From assembly GCA_964428355.1 (NCBI GenBank), contig CAYRYU010000001.1, forward strand, positions 1 to 64,000: a DNA stretch of 64,000 bases, read 5' to 3'. This DNA comes from CAYRYU01 sp964428355 (GTDB taxonomy: Bacteria; Muiribacteriota; Ozemobacteria; Ozemobacterales; Ozemobacteraceae). Shown here one piece after another: positions 44,980-55,200 of the stretch. The position numbers and the translations under genes are program-made. A model generated the notes under the pieces. It did not search any database. It had not been told where the DNA came from and saw nothing but the letters and a program-made list of their open reading frames with translations. Numbering within the stretch: the stretch's first letter is position 1; every line of letters begins with the position of its first letter.

Positions 44980-46344
44980 ATGCGTCAGTTTCTTTTCGTC
45001 ACCATATTCTTCATCCTGGGGGGGCTAGTTTGCGCATCCGGGGCGACAACGCCCCAGAAACGCGATCAAAAGCGGAATGTGTTCCCGTTTCCGATCCATG
45101 AAATAAAACTCGAGAACGGATTGAGGGTTGTCGCGGTGCCCTGCGACAGTCCCGGAGTCATCGCCTATATTACGGTTGTACGGGCCGGGTCCAGAAACGA
45201 GGTGGAGAAGGGATGCAGCGGGTTCGCCCATTTCTTCGAACACATGATGTTCAAGGACACCCCCCGGTTTTCGGAGGGAGCCCGGGAACGCGAATTGATG
45301 CTGGTTGGAGCGGAAACCAATGCGTTCACTGGGGACGACTACACATGCTATCACGCCGTGGGGAGCGCAAAAGCCATCGAGCAGATAATGGACATCCAGG
45401 CGGATGCGTTCCTGAATTTGTCCTATTCCGAGGAGCAACTCAGGACCGAAGCAACGGTCATCCTGCAGGAATACCAGAAGGACAGCTCGGACCCCTTCAT
45501 CATGCTCGACGAGAAGATTCGGGACACCGGATTCGTCGCCCACACCTACAAACATACGGTCATCGGATTCCTCGATGACATCAAGAAGATGCCCACACGT
45601 TTCGACTACAGCAAATCGTTCTTCGACCGCTTCTATGGACCGGGAAACTGCGTCGTCGTGGTCGTGGGCGATGTTGACCCCAAAAACCTCGAATCCCTCG
45701 CCCGGAAATACTACGGAAGCTGGAAAGCCCGCCCCTACGAGCTGGTGGTGCCTCCCGAACCGCCCCAGAAAGAGGAAAAGAGCTTCCATATCGAATGGAA
45801 GAGCGAGACCTTGCCATACCTCTTCATCGGGTACCACGTCCCCGCTTTTTCCGACAGGCACCCGGACCCCGCCGCGCTCAAGGTTCTGGGAGACATGGTC
45901 TTTTCGCCTGTCTCGCCTCTTTACAAGAAGCTCGTCCTGGAGGAACAGAAGGTCGAGTTCATCAGCGGAAGGTACGAAGAGCACCGGGATCCCTACTTCT
46001 TCACCGTTCTTTCCCGGATCAAGGACAAGGCCGACATCGAATACGTCAAGACCTGTGTCTTCGATGCCTTGGAAACCGCGAAAAAGCAGCTGATCGACCC
46101 AGGGCTTCTTTCGGACATCAAGTCGCACTGCAGGTATTCTTTTGCCATGGGACTTGACACCCCCGAGTCGATTGCTTTCAGCCTTGCAGACTTCATCTCC
46201 CTGACGGGTGACCCCGGCTCCGTCAACCGATACTACCGGACTCTCGACGGGATCACCGCTGTCGATGTCAACAGGGTCGCGCGGAAATACTTTTCGCCTG
46301 AAAACCGGACCGTGGTCACACTTGTCAACGGAGGGGAAAAATGA
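44980..46344 (+). CDS. Exported M16-family zinc peptidase (active subunit)
   Basis: GAGGAGG precedes the ATG at 44980 by 4-5 bases; the upstream in-frame start would disrupt the signal peptide (MRQFLFVTIFFILGGLVCASGA). The 454-residue protein has the inverted zinc motif HFFEH (84-88) and the downstream glutamate in LRTEATVILQEYQKD, typical of pitrilysin-type peptidases. It should act in the periplasm on small peptides or misfolded polypeptides. The next gene encodes a paired, zinc-less homologue with a 4-base overlap, as in bacterial two-subunit M16 enzymes. Confidence 0.9.
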   Translation: MRQFLFVTIFFILGGLVCASGATTPQKRDQKRNVFPFPIHEIKLENGLRVVAVPCDSPGVIAYITVVRAGSRNEVEKGCSGFAHFFEHMMFKDTPRFSEGARERELMLVGAETNAFTGDDYTCYHAVGSAKAIEQIMDIQADAFLNLSYSEEQLRTEATVILQEYQKDSSDPFIMLDEKIRDTGFVAHTYKHTVIGFLDDIKKMPTRFDYSKSFFDRFYGPGNCVVVVVGDVDPKNLESLARKYYGSWKARPYELVVPPEPPQKEEKSFHIEWKSETLPYLFIGYHVPAFSDRHPDPAALKVLGDMVFSPVSPLYKKLVLEEQKVEFISGRYEEHRDPYFFTVLSRIKDKADIEYVKTCVFDALETAKKQLIDPGLLSDIKSHCRYSFAMGLDTPESIAFSLADFISLTGDPGSVNRYYRTLDGITAVDVNRVARKYFSPENRTVVTLVNGGEK

Positions 46345-47861
46345 AACTCCATCTGATCGCCTTTTCCGTCAGCATTCTGCTTGTCTTTTCCGCGGCCTCC
46401 TGGGCTGCCGGCCACCAATCAACCTCTCCTCGAGGGCCGCTCTTCACCGTTCTTCCCGCCCCAACCTCGCCTTTCGTCAGCATACGTGTCGTGGTGCACC
46501 GTGGCTCGATGAACGACCCCGCAGGGAAGGAGGGCCTCGCCTATCTGACCGCGGCCGTCGTCGCAAACGGAGGGACCCGGGCACTGACCCGGGCACAGGT
46601 CCTCGAAAAGTTCTACCCCATCTATTCGAGTATCAACGCCGAGGTGGAAAAGGAAATGACGGTTTTCCACGGAACGGTTCACCGCGATCAGCTGGAGAAA
46701 TTCTACTCCCTCTTTTCAGACCTTCTTTTCGATCCCAGATTCGATCCGGCGGATTTCCAACGCGAGCGCGATGATGCGGTCAACTATCTGCAGAACTACC
46801 TTCGAGGGTCGGATGACGAGGAGCTGGGAAAAGAGGTCCTCGATCAGGAGGTCCACCGGGGACATCCCTACGGCCATTGCACGGTAGGAACTGTCGCGGG
46901 CTTGAAGACCCTGACACTGGAAGACCTTCGCGCGTTCCACAAGGAAAACCTGACCGGGAATTCCCTCGAGATCGGGCTCGGGGGGAGCTATTCCCCGGAA
47001 TTCCTCGAAAGGGTGAAATCCGAATTCGCGCGCCTCCCCAAAGGCTCAACGTCCTCCCCTACCCTGCCGCAAAGGCGGAAGCTCCAGGGAATCGAGGTGA
47101 CGTTGATCCAGAAACCCACGGATGCGGCAGCGATCTCGATCGGTTTTCCGGTCGAATTCACGCGGGCGGACAAGGATTTCATCCCCCTGATGATAGCCAA
47201 TTCATGTTTCGGTGAGCACCGGACCTTCATCGGACGTCTCCAAAAGGACATCCGGATGGTACGTGGGCTGAACTACGGCAACTATTCGTATCTGGAACAC
47301 TTCATCGAAGGGGAAAGCCGTTTCCCCAAACCCAACATCTGCCGGAGCCAGCAAACCTTCAGCATCTGGATTCGGCCGGTCAAGCCCGAATGTACACATT
47401 TTGCCCTCCGGCAAGCCTTGCGTGACCTGGAGATCCTGGTCGAAAAGGGGCTTTCGGACGCCGAAGTTGCCGACTTCAAGAAGTTCGTGACGAGCAACGC
47501 CCCACTCTGGACGCAGACCCTCGATCGACGGCTTGGATACCTCATCGATTCACGGTTCTACGGTCGGGAGGATTTCGTGAAGGATGTGATCGCCGCAGTC
47601 CCGAACATTACAACCTCTGAAGTGAATTCCGCGATCAAGCGACACCTCCGGAGCGGGAACCTCCAGGTGGTTATCGTGACCGACCGGGCGGAGAAGCTGA
47701 AGGAAGCGCTTCTGGAGGACATGGGCTCCCCCATCTCCTATGAAAAGAAGGATATCGGGGAAACGATCAAGGCGGAGGACAAGGTGATAATGACCTGGCC
47801 CCTCAAGATCGACCGGGAGAAGCTCCGAATCGTGCAGGGAGAGACCCTATTCGAGAAGTAG
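46341..47861 (+). CDS. Exported M16-family peptidase, inactive partner subunit
   Basis: The ATG overlaps the previous stop (ATGA). The 506-residue protein has a signal peptide (LIAFSVSILLVFSAASWA) and the M16 fold, but the HxxEH region reads GLAYLTAAVVANGG, so it cannot bind zinc in the usual way. It likely closes the active-site chamber of the first subunit. Its start inside the partner gene implies coupled, equal production. Confidence 0.85.
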   Translation: MKLHLIAFSVSILLVFSAASWAAGHQSTSPRGPLFTVLPAPTSPFVSIRVVVHRGSMNDPAGKEGLAYLTAAVVANGGTRALTRAQVLEKFYPIYSSINAEVEKEMTVFHGTVHRDQLEKFYSLFSDLLFDPRFDPADFQRERDDAVNYLQNYLRGSDDEELGKEVLDQEVHRGHPYGHCTVGTVAGLKTLTLEDLRAFHKENLTGNSLEIGLGGSYSPEFLERVKSEFARLPKGSTSSPTLPQRRKLQGIEVTLIQKPTDAAAISIGFPVEFTRADKDFIPLMIANSCFGEHRTFIGRLQKDIRMVRGLNYGNYSYLEHFIEGESRFPKPNICRSQQTFSIWIRPVKPECTHFALRQALRDLEILVEKGLSDAEVADFKKFVTSNAPLWTQTLDRRLGYLIDSRFYGREDFVKDVIAAVPNITTSEVNSAIKRHLRSGNLQVVIVTDRAEKLKEALLEDMGSPISYEKKDIGETIKAEDKVIMTWPLKIDREKLRIVQGETLFEK

Positions 47862-47876
47862 GCGGTTTTCCCGCAC

Positions 47877-47907
47877 TTTACGTCAAGATTATTTTGATTA
47901 TGTAAAC
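47877..47907 (+). promoter_or_regulatory. Possible thrC promoter containing TTATGTAAAC motif, copy 3
   Basis: TTTACG (47877-47882), 16 bases and TATGTA (47899-47904) lie just before GGAGGAG and the ATG at 47920. The third TTATGTAAAC copy is 47898-47907. Confidence 0.45.
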
Positions 47908-47919
47908 CGGAGGAGTGAA

Positions 47920-49146
47920 ATGAAAGTCGTTTCCATGAAATGCATGAACTGCGGGAAGGAGTTCCCCCCCCTTCCCGACCGCTACGTGTGCGATTCCTGC
48001 GGGATCGACGGGATCCTGGACGTGGTCTATGACTATGGATCGGTCTCCTTTTCGCGCGACATTCTCGAAAGAAACCCGGACAAGAGCCTTTGGCGCTATC
48101 TTCCTCTTCTTCCTCTGGAGGAGAAGACCCCACGCTCCCCGCTCCACGTCGGATGGACCCCGCAGTACCGTTCCCCGCGGCTCGAGAAGGAATATGGCAT
48201 CGCCGCAGTTTCGATCAAGGACGACGGCCGTAACCCGACCGCATCGCTCAAGGATCGGGCATCCGCGGTCGGAGTTGCCAAAAGCATCGAGGCGGGGGCA
48301 AAGGCTATATGCGCCGCATCGACCGGAAACGCGGCGAGTTCCCTTTCCGGGTTCGCTGCTTCCATGGGAATCAAGACCTTCATTTTCGTCCCGAAACGGG
48401 CGCCAAAGGCCAAGATTGCACAACTGCTGGTCTATGGGGCGAACACGCTCATCATTGACGATACCTATGACCGGGCTTTCGAACTCTCGGTAGAGGCATC
48501 CAAGAGGTTCGGGTTCTACAACCGTAACTGCGCCTACAATCCCTATTTGGTCGAAGGCAAGAAGACCGTTGCCTATGAGATCTGGGAGCAACATGGCTAC
48601 CAGGTTCCGGACAGGGTATACGTCTCCATCGGCGACGGATGCATCACTTCCGGGTTGTACAAAGGCTTCTTCGATCTGTTGAAGCTCCGCCTTGTCGACC
48701 GGCTTCCCCGGATCATAGGAGTCCAGGCTGCCGGCTGCAACCCGGTCGAAGTGGCTTTCCGGACCGGGAAGTTCACCCCCCAGAACGGGAACACGATCGC
48801 CGATTCCATTGCGGTGGGTGTTCCCCGGAACCGTCTCAAGGCTATCCGCGGTCTCAAGGAGACAAGGGGCGATTGCATTTCGGTTTCTGACGACGCCATC
48901 CGCCAGGCTCTCGTCGACCTTCCCAGAACCGTCGGGGTTTTCGGGGAACCTGCCGGGGTGACGGCATTCGCCGGCTTCCGGAAGCACGCATCCGAAGGGG
49001 ACATCAAGGCTTGGGAGAAGGTTGTCGTCCTCATCACCGGAAACGGTCTCAAGGACGTCGAGTCCGCGATCTCGGTCTGCCAGCCTTCCGCTCCGATTCC
49101 TCCCCTGATGGCCGAGGTGGAAAAGGTAATCAGGGAGAAGCTTTGA
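47920..49146 (+). CDS. thrC: Threonine synthase
   Basis: This 408-residue PLP enzyme has an N-terminal zinc-ribbon-like segment (CMNCG...CDSCG), the PLP-lysine motif NPTASLKDRA near residue 110 and the phosphate-binding STGNAASS. It converts O-phosphohomoserine to threonine. The zinc-ribbon N-terminus matches the class seen in archaea, plants and many bacteria. GGAGGAG precedes the ATG. No other threonine genes are adjacent; the M16 genes end 58 bases upstream. Confidence 0.93.
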   Translation: MKVVSMKCMNCGKEFPPLPDRYVCDSCGIDGILDVVYDYGSVSFSRDILERNPDKSLWRYLPLLPLEEKTPRSPLHVGWTPQYRSPRLEKEYGIAAVSIKDDGRNPTASLKDRASAVGVAKSIEAGAKAICAASTGNAASSLSGFAASMGIKTFIFVPKRAPKAKIAQLLVYGANTLIIDDTYDRAFELSVEASKRFGFYNRNCAYNPYLVEGKKTVAYEIWEQHGYQVPDRVYVSIGDGCITSGLYKGFFDLLKLRLVDRLPRIIGVQAAGCNPVEVAFRTGKFTPQNGNTIADSIAVGVPRNRLKAIRGLKETRGDCISVSDDAIRQALVDLPRTVGVFGEPAGVTAFAGFRKHASEGDIKAWEKVVVLITGNGLKDVESAISVCQPSAPIPPLMAEVEKVIREKL

Positions 49147-49178
49147 AAGCCCTTCCATAAGAAATCCGGAGATGGTTC

Positions 49179-49210
49179 GGTTCCTCCCCCACCACCAGGG
49201 AGGGAGAACC
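49179..49210 (+). promoter_or_regulatory. Hairpin enclosing the ribosome-binding site of the first cyclase gene
   Basis: GGTT-CCTCCC (49179-49188) pairs with GGGAGG (49198-49203) and AACC (49207-49210), with a 3-base bulge and a 9-base loop. The only purine-rich ribosome site before the ATG at 49218 lies in the right arm, so folding would limit translation. Confidence 0.5.
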
Positions 49211-49217
49211 AGAAACT

Positions 49218-52217
49218 ATGAATTCTAATCCCGAACCGCGCCTCCCGGTGCGGCTCCTTCTGCCCTTCCTGCTCCCCTTTCTCCTCTCGCTCGTTCCCTT
49301 GTTGATCCTCGACGCGGAAACGGAGGGCCGGAAAAGGTTCGCCATGGAGAGGATGCAGAACTCATGGGAGCAGTCGGCGGCCGCTCTCGCCGAAGACCTT
49401 GGCAGCGGGTTCCGGATCGAGCATCAGGTCCAGGAATCCGCCCAGCACTTGAAAGCTGCAATCCTGGCGCGGCTGGAGAAGGCACCCCAACCCGACCGGG
49501 CTTTTTCAGGGCGGCTCCTTGCCCGTTTTTTCCGGCGCGGGTTTCCCGTTTTCCTCAGGCCCAGGGGCACCGTCGTTTTCGGATTCCGGTTCGAGACGGG
49601 ATCTGAGGCCGCCATCCTCAGGGATCCGGACCTCTGCCAGACTACCGCCAGGGTCATGACATGGCTTTTCCAGGACCTGGCAAACTCCCCCGAAACCCTG
49701 ACCTCCCGCGAATCGGAGCTGACCAGCAGGGTTAAATCGATCCTTGGTGAGGACCTGGACTTCCACACTCTCGCCAAGCGAAAGCAGGGCCAGGCAACCC
49801 CTTGCACCTACAAGGGCAGGAAATCGTTGTTCCTTTGGGACTTCCTCGAGTTTCCATCAGGAAAAATCGGCGGCTATTTTCTCATTTTCCCCTTTCCGAA
49901 CCTGGGCGAGGCCAGAATCCTTCGAAATGCGGTTACCAGGTCCTTCCGGAAGTCCTTTCTTTCCACACGGCGCCCTCTTGTTCCCGTCCTGGTTCCCCTT
50001 TCGGGTTCATCTACCGGCGTATCCGAGATCTTCCCCCGGGCGGCAAGAATCCCCAAAAGTCTGGTCAGGGAATTGCGCCGGCTCGCAAGGGTTGGGGAAC
50101 GTGATCGGGTTTTTCCCCCCGGAATCCGGAAGGAGTTGCCTGGCCGCATCTGGATTTCCCGGTTTCCCTTTTCGGTTGATCATCCCTTCGAAGTCTGGAT
50201 CTGCTCGAAAATCCGGGAGACGAAAGGACGGTCCGGACTCCCCTCGATTCTCGTCCGTGGCACGGTTTTCGCTGTCTGGGGAGGAATCCTGGCATGGGTC
50301 CTTGGATTCGGAAGGCCGTTGCCGATCAAGATGAAGACATGGGGAACGCTTCTGATGATGCTGATTGCGGCGATTCCGATTTCGGCTCTCTACCTCTTCG
50401 GGAGTTTCGAGATCGAAGCGACCCTTGATCGGACGCGCAGAAACTCCATCCGGATGGTCAGGGAACGTTTCGAAAAGATGGACCAGGAAGTCCGGGTCGT
50501 CCGGGGGCGGTTCGAGAACGCCTGTAGCAAGATCACACGGGACCGGAAGCTGGTGAAACTGTTCCTGGAGCCCGATATCGAGTCCCCTGAAAACCCGCTT
50601 CTGAAAGAGTTGAAGCGACGGGAGCGGTCCGAAGCCCAGCTGGATTCCCTCTACATCTTCCATCCCTGGGAGAACCGGAAGGGCCTGATGGCCATCAACC
50701 CTGAATCGCCATCCGACAGGGCTGGGCTGAACTTCTACGAGGAAGCCCTTCTCGAAACTGTGAAAATCCCTGAGCCCGGGATCGCTTCCCACCCCTATTT
50801 TCTCGAGAGACAGCGGAAATCCTTCTGGACGATTTTGACCTCGTCCAACAAGGCCTCCTCCCTTTTTCTTCGGGCGTTCAGGTGGAGAGGACGGGCTGCC
50901 CTCCTCGAAATGGGAAGGAGTTTTTTCCTCCAGGTCCAGGATTTCATCGCGGCAAAGGGTCGCCTGGCATCCATGATCGTCTTCCACGCGGATCGGGAAA
51001 AATCTGTAAGGAAACCCCTTGTCGAAGGTCTGGTCCGATTCGGGTTGGAGCTCGAGGGACGGAATCTTGGAAGGTCGGGACTTTTTTCCGCGTCCGAGGA
51101 AGAACGTCCGGAGATCTCCATTGCCCTCGGTCGGACCGGCCAGAACCGGTTCGAACACCAAATCCTCCTGACGAGCCCCGAGAAGATCAAGCGTGCAGGC
51201 GAGGGCCAACTCCTCGGCAGGATCATTTCCATGAGCCTGCGATCGAACGGTGTCAGGCTTTTCGAATCGTCCCGGGAAGCCCTGATCGGATTTCCATGCG
51301 TAAACGGACAGGGTTTCGTCCTTGCCGGGCACCTGAAGTTCGGAAACCTGATCGGGTTGGCGGGAGATAAACGGACGCGGCTTCTGCTCTGGACCTTCGC
51401 TCTTGGGGCTACGGTTTTCCTGCTTGCATGGGTTCTCGGGAGATTCTTTCTGTCCCCTCTCGCCGACGTCGAATCTGGAATGACGAGGGTTTCCCGTGGG
51501 GACCTGGATGTCAGGGTCGCACTGGACCGTGATGACGAATTGGGAGACCTTGCCCGGGCCTTCGACCGGATGATCGGGGGAATCAAGGACCGCGAGCGGC
51601 TTGGAAGGTTCGTTTCCGCAACCCTGGATGCAGACGTTTCCCGGATGGACCAACCGGGAAAGGGCGACTCGGGGACGATGGCCAAGGAAGGGGCGATCCT
51701 CGTGAGCGACCTCCGGGAATTCACCACTCTTTCCGAGACACATCCGATTCGCGATGTCATTGCGATGCTGAACGGGCACCACCAGGCCATGGCGGAAATC
51801 ATCAGGCAGCACGGGGGTTTCATCGAAACCTTCGTGGGGGACGCCATCGTCGCGGTTTTTTACCCCGGATCCGATGCAAATTTCCGGGAGACCGCCCTTC
51901 GGGCGGCATTCGCCATGGTCCGGCGTCACTCGCATCTCCAGAAGGAGCGCGAAAAATCCGGGCAGTTCTTTTACGGGATGGGGATCGGCATCGATTCGGG
52001 GGAAATCCTTGGAACCACGCTGGTTTCGAAGGGGCGGCGGGATTTCGCCCTGTTCGGGAAGGTCCGCCAAAACGCCGAGAAGCTCGAAAGTTTTTCGAAA
52101 AAGGGCCAACATTCGCGGATCGCAGTTTCCCTCAACATCGTAAAGGGTTGTCCGGGCTTAGGGTTCTCCCATCTCTGGGGTGACTCTTTCGAGGCCAGGC
52201 TTCCGGGGGGCTTTTGA
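49218..52217 (+). CDS. Membrane class III adenylate cyclase homologue, C1-like half
   Basis: The 999-residue protein has a helix at 10-32, an external domain, helices at about 345-395, a second external domain (about 395-720), a helix at 720-745, a HAMP-like segment (745-795) and a class III cyclase domain (820-999). Both metal aspartates are present (Asp831 in VSDLREF, Asp875 in FVGDAIVAVF; 44 apart, as in mammalian C1). The substrate and transition-state positions are lost: Thr871 for Lys, Ala944 for Asp/Thr, Gln951 for Asn and Lys955 for Arg. It should be inactive alone and depend on the next gene's product, whose start overlaps this stop by one base (TGATG). Confidence 0.85.
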   Translation: MNSNPEPRLPVRLLLPFLLPFLLSLVPLLILDAETEGRKRFAMERMQNSWEQSAAALAEDLGSGFRIEHQVQESAQHLKAAILARLEKAPQPDRAFSGRLLARFFRRGFPVFLRPRGTVVFGFRFETGSEAAILRDPDLCQTTARVMTWLFQDLANSPETLTSRESELTSRVKSILGEDLDFHTLAKRKQGQATPCTYKGRKSLFLWDFLEFPSGKIGGYFLIFPFPNLGEARILRNAVTRSFRKSFLSTRRPLVPVLVPLSGSSTGVSEIFPRAARIPKSLVRELRRLARVGERDRVFPPGIRKELPGRIWISRFPFSVDHPFEVWICSKIRETKGRSGLPSILVRGTVFAVWGGILAWVLGFGRPLPIKMKTWGTLLMMLIAAIPISALYLFGSFEIEATLDRTRRNSIRMVRERFEKMDQEVRVVRGRFENACSKITRDRKLVKLFLEPDIESPENPLLKELKRRERSEAQLDSLYIFHPWENRKGLMAINPESPSDRAGLNFYEEALLETVKIPEPGIASHPYFLERQRKSFWTILTSSNKASSLFLRAFRWRGRAALLEMGRSFFLQVQDFIAAKGRLASMIVFHADREKSVRKPLVEGLVRFGLELEGRNLGRSGLFSASEEERPEISIALGRTGQNRFEHQILLTSPEKIKRAGEGQLLGRIISMSLRSNGVRLFESSREALIGFPCVNGQGFVLAGHLKFGNLIGLAGDKRTRLLLWTFALGATVFLLAWVLGRFFLSPLADVESGMTRVSRGDLDVRVALDRDDELGDLARAFDRMIGGIKDRERLGRFVSATLDADVSRMDQPGKGDSGTMAKEGAILVSDLREFTTLSETHPIRDVIAMLNGHHQAMAEIIRQHGGFIETFVGDAIVAVFYPGSDANFRETALRAAFAMVRRHSHLQKEREKSGQFFYGMGIGIDSGEILGTTLVSKGRRDFALFGKVRQNAEKLESFSKKGQHSRIAVSLNIVKGCPGLGFSHLWGDSFEARLPGGF

Positions 52218-55200
52218 TGAAACTCCCGCTCGGTTTCATGGTGGCACTGATTCTACTTGGGCTTCCAATCTACATCCTGGTCACGGACAATTCGGAAGCC
52301 CAGGAGCAGGCTTGGCGCTCCTGGATCCAAGAACTGAGATCGGAAGCGCACGGTCGGCTCGAGAAGATCCAGGACCGGGCTTCGACAAGTGATTTCCTTC
52401 TCACGAAGATCCGCATCTTCCTGAAGAAGGGACAGGAGTTGGCCCTGGCCTCCCCGGGCAAAACCCTTCCCCTCTTGCTCGACGACCTCCACAAGAGAAT
52501 CATCGGAGGATCTTTTCCAAGGCACGACCTGGGTTTCGGTTTTCTGGACCCCACAAAGTCACGTTGGAAGGAGGTTTTCCACTATTCAGACGGGGTTGGG
52601 TTGGATCGAAAACTGTCTGAAGGGGCTATGATGATCAACCTCCGGGGTTTCTACCCCCGCGGATTCTTCGAAAAGGAAGCCGCTGCACTCTCCGGCCCAT
52701 TCGGGTTTCCCTTCAATATCAATGCAGTCGATTACAATTTCGAAGACGATATCCATGTTTTTACCTCCGTCGAAGGAATCAAGGGTTTCTTCCTCGGAAC
52801 CCATCCAGAAACGTTCCAAGATGCCTCTTCTCGAGCCATCCTGGTTGTCCTGATGGATCTGGACGGGATCGACTCCGGGTTCGGACCCCGAAAATACATC
52901 AGGGAATGGGAGGAGGATGGTTCTGCCCTGGTATTCGCCTCCAGGGATCTGGGGGAACCCCTCCGGACGGACAACCTCCCAGCCGAAAGTCCGCTCTGGA
53001 AGGCTCTGAACGCAAAAATCCGTGCCGAGCAGGACGAGGAAATGACCGATTCGATACTGGAAGGCCACCTTGTCTGTTCAAGTCCGCCATCCGAGGAGTT
53101 CCCATTCAGGGCGATAATCACGATTCCCCTCGGTGAGGACTTCCAACCCCGGGGCTTGGGAAAATGGACCATGGCGGGAATTGGGGGAATCCTCGGCCTG
53201 GGGTTTCTGTTCATCCTCCCGAAAGCTCTTTTGGGGAAGGGCCTTCGGTTTCCGGTCGGCCTTGCGCTTTTCGCCGCCTTCCTTGCCGCGGGGTTGCTTC
53301 CCTCGATCAAGTTGTTCGGGCTTTTCCACCTCTCCCAGATCCGTCAGGAGGAGCGGATCAACGATGCCGAGGAAAGGCGTCTGCATTCCGAGGTGATGTC
53401 GGTGGATCAGAAGGTCCAGATTCTAAGGGCAACTCATTTCCAGACACTTCGGCAAGGTGCCCGGGAACCCATCTTTTCCAGACTCCTCGATTCGGAGGAA
53501 AGGGGAGAGAGTGCGGGAAATGAGGCACTGAACTGGTTCGCCGGTCGGCAATCGCCCAACCTGCCGATTCTTCCCGATTTCTCGCTGACAGGCCTGATAG
53601 TCTCTGGTGAAAGGGATTTCAAGCGGGTCTGGGAAAAGAACACCCTCTATGGGGAGGAAAGCGACCGGAAGCTCACCTGGATGAACCGGCTCTTCGTTCC
53701 GATGATCCAGAAGTGCTGGGATTGCAACTTCCCCAGCTCCAGAAAAGACTTCGAAACCACCAGAAAGAGTGACCTGGCCCGGGTCAATCCAACCCAGCTT
53801 ACGATGGAAGGAGTCTGGGAATTTTTCGCCAGGATCGGCTCGGGAGAGAATTTCCTCGACTTCCTGTATTTTCCAGAACGAACCCAGGTGTTGAAAACCT
53901 CATTCGGAGCCATGACCCTGGCAACTTTCCCCGTTCGTGAGAATGGGAAGGTGAGGTTCATACTTGCCGTGTTTTGGGACGACAACAGCCTCCCGGGGAT
54001 TCTCCTGAAACATGTCTTGAGCTCGGACCTGCAATCCGAGGGGAAATCCTCACTGCACATGATCGAGAGTCCCGGAGATGCCGATCCCGAAATCTTCCCG
54101 CTTTCCTCCTATTCCCAAATCCTGTTCGACCTTTCCCGCCGAGCCCGAAAGAACGGAGTCCCGGCAAAAACGAAAGTCGATGAAACCTGGGGATCGGGAG
54201 ACTCACCTGACCCGGCGGCAAACCTTCAGGTCGGGCAACGACGGGATCCCACCTCTGTGAAAAGAAGGGGCGGGGGGGGTGGAAAGGTCCTCCTCCAAAG
54301 CGTTTCGATCCGGAACTGCGAAAGGCTCTCGATAGCTGGAAACCGCTCCCTGGGCGATCTCGAGAAGACGCTGGAAGAAAGCCGCAGAACCTTTCTCGGA
54401 AGAACGGGGCTGGGATTCCTGGCAACCGGCTTGATGGCCCTTGCTGCCGCATGGTTTTTTCTGGCCCCTTTGCGACGGCTCCTCAAGGCGATGGAGGGAA
54501 TAGGCGCGGGAAAGTATCTCGCCCACCACCCTGACGAGGAAAGGCCGGACGAGTTCGGAACGCTGGCAAGGGCCTTCCTGGCGATGTCCAAGGGTCTCCA
54601 GGAAAAGGACCACCTTTCGAGATACGTTTCCCAATCAGTCAGAAGGGCACTCGAGGACGCGGAATTCCACGCCGCCGCAAAGGAGGGGGAACTCCGGGAA
54701 GTCACGATCCTGTTTTCGGGAATCGAGGGATTCGACGAGTTTCAGGAGAAGCGTTCCCCCGAGGAAGTCTGCCAGGCCGCGGAAAACCACTTGCGGGCAA
54801 TGGACGAGGCGGTGGCCGCTTTCGGGGGGGATATCAACAAAGTAATCGGAGACAAGATCCTGGTAACGTTCGACCACCGCACCATGGGATCCGCATCGAA
54901 AGCAGCCCAAACCGCAGTGGAGGTCGCCCGTTCCGTCAAAGATTCTTTATCGAATGAGGGGTTGGTGCGGCCCGCAATTGGCCTGAACAGCGGGCCCGCC
55001 ATCGCCGGAATCCTGGGTTCGGAGGAGTTCCGCGTCGAATACACTTTCATCGGGGACACCGTCAACCTCGCTTCCCGACTTTGCACTCTCGCCCAGGTCG
55101 CTGAGGGAACCCGAATCGTCCTGTCCGGGGAAACGGTGAAGCTCCTTCCCCCCTCCCCCCCGGTGGTTCCTCTCCCCTTCCGGAAAGTCAAAGGCAAAAC

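Noticed and set aside
47878..49158. 426-codon open frame antisense to thrC
   Set aside because: It mirrors the threonine synthase frame exactly and has no recognisable fold or ribosome site.
50007..52112. 701-codon open frame antisense to the first cyclase gene
   Set aside because: GC-rich codon bias leaves long stop-free frames opposite real genes; the translation is low-complexity with no domain, and the sense frame has clear motifs.
52214..52217. TTG at 52214 as start of the second cyclase
   Set aside because: The ATG three bases later gives the common TGATG stop-start coupling and an equally good signal-anchor helix.
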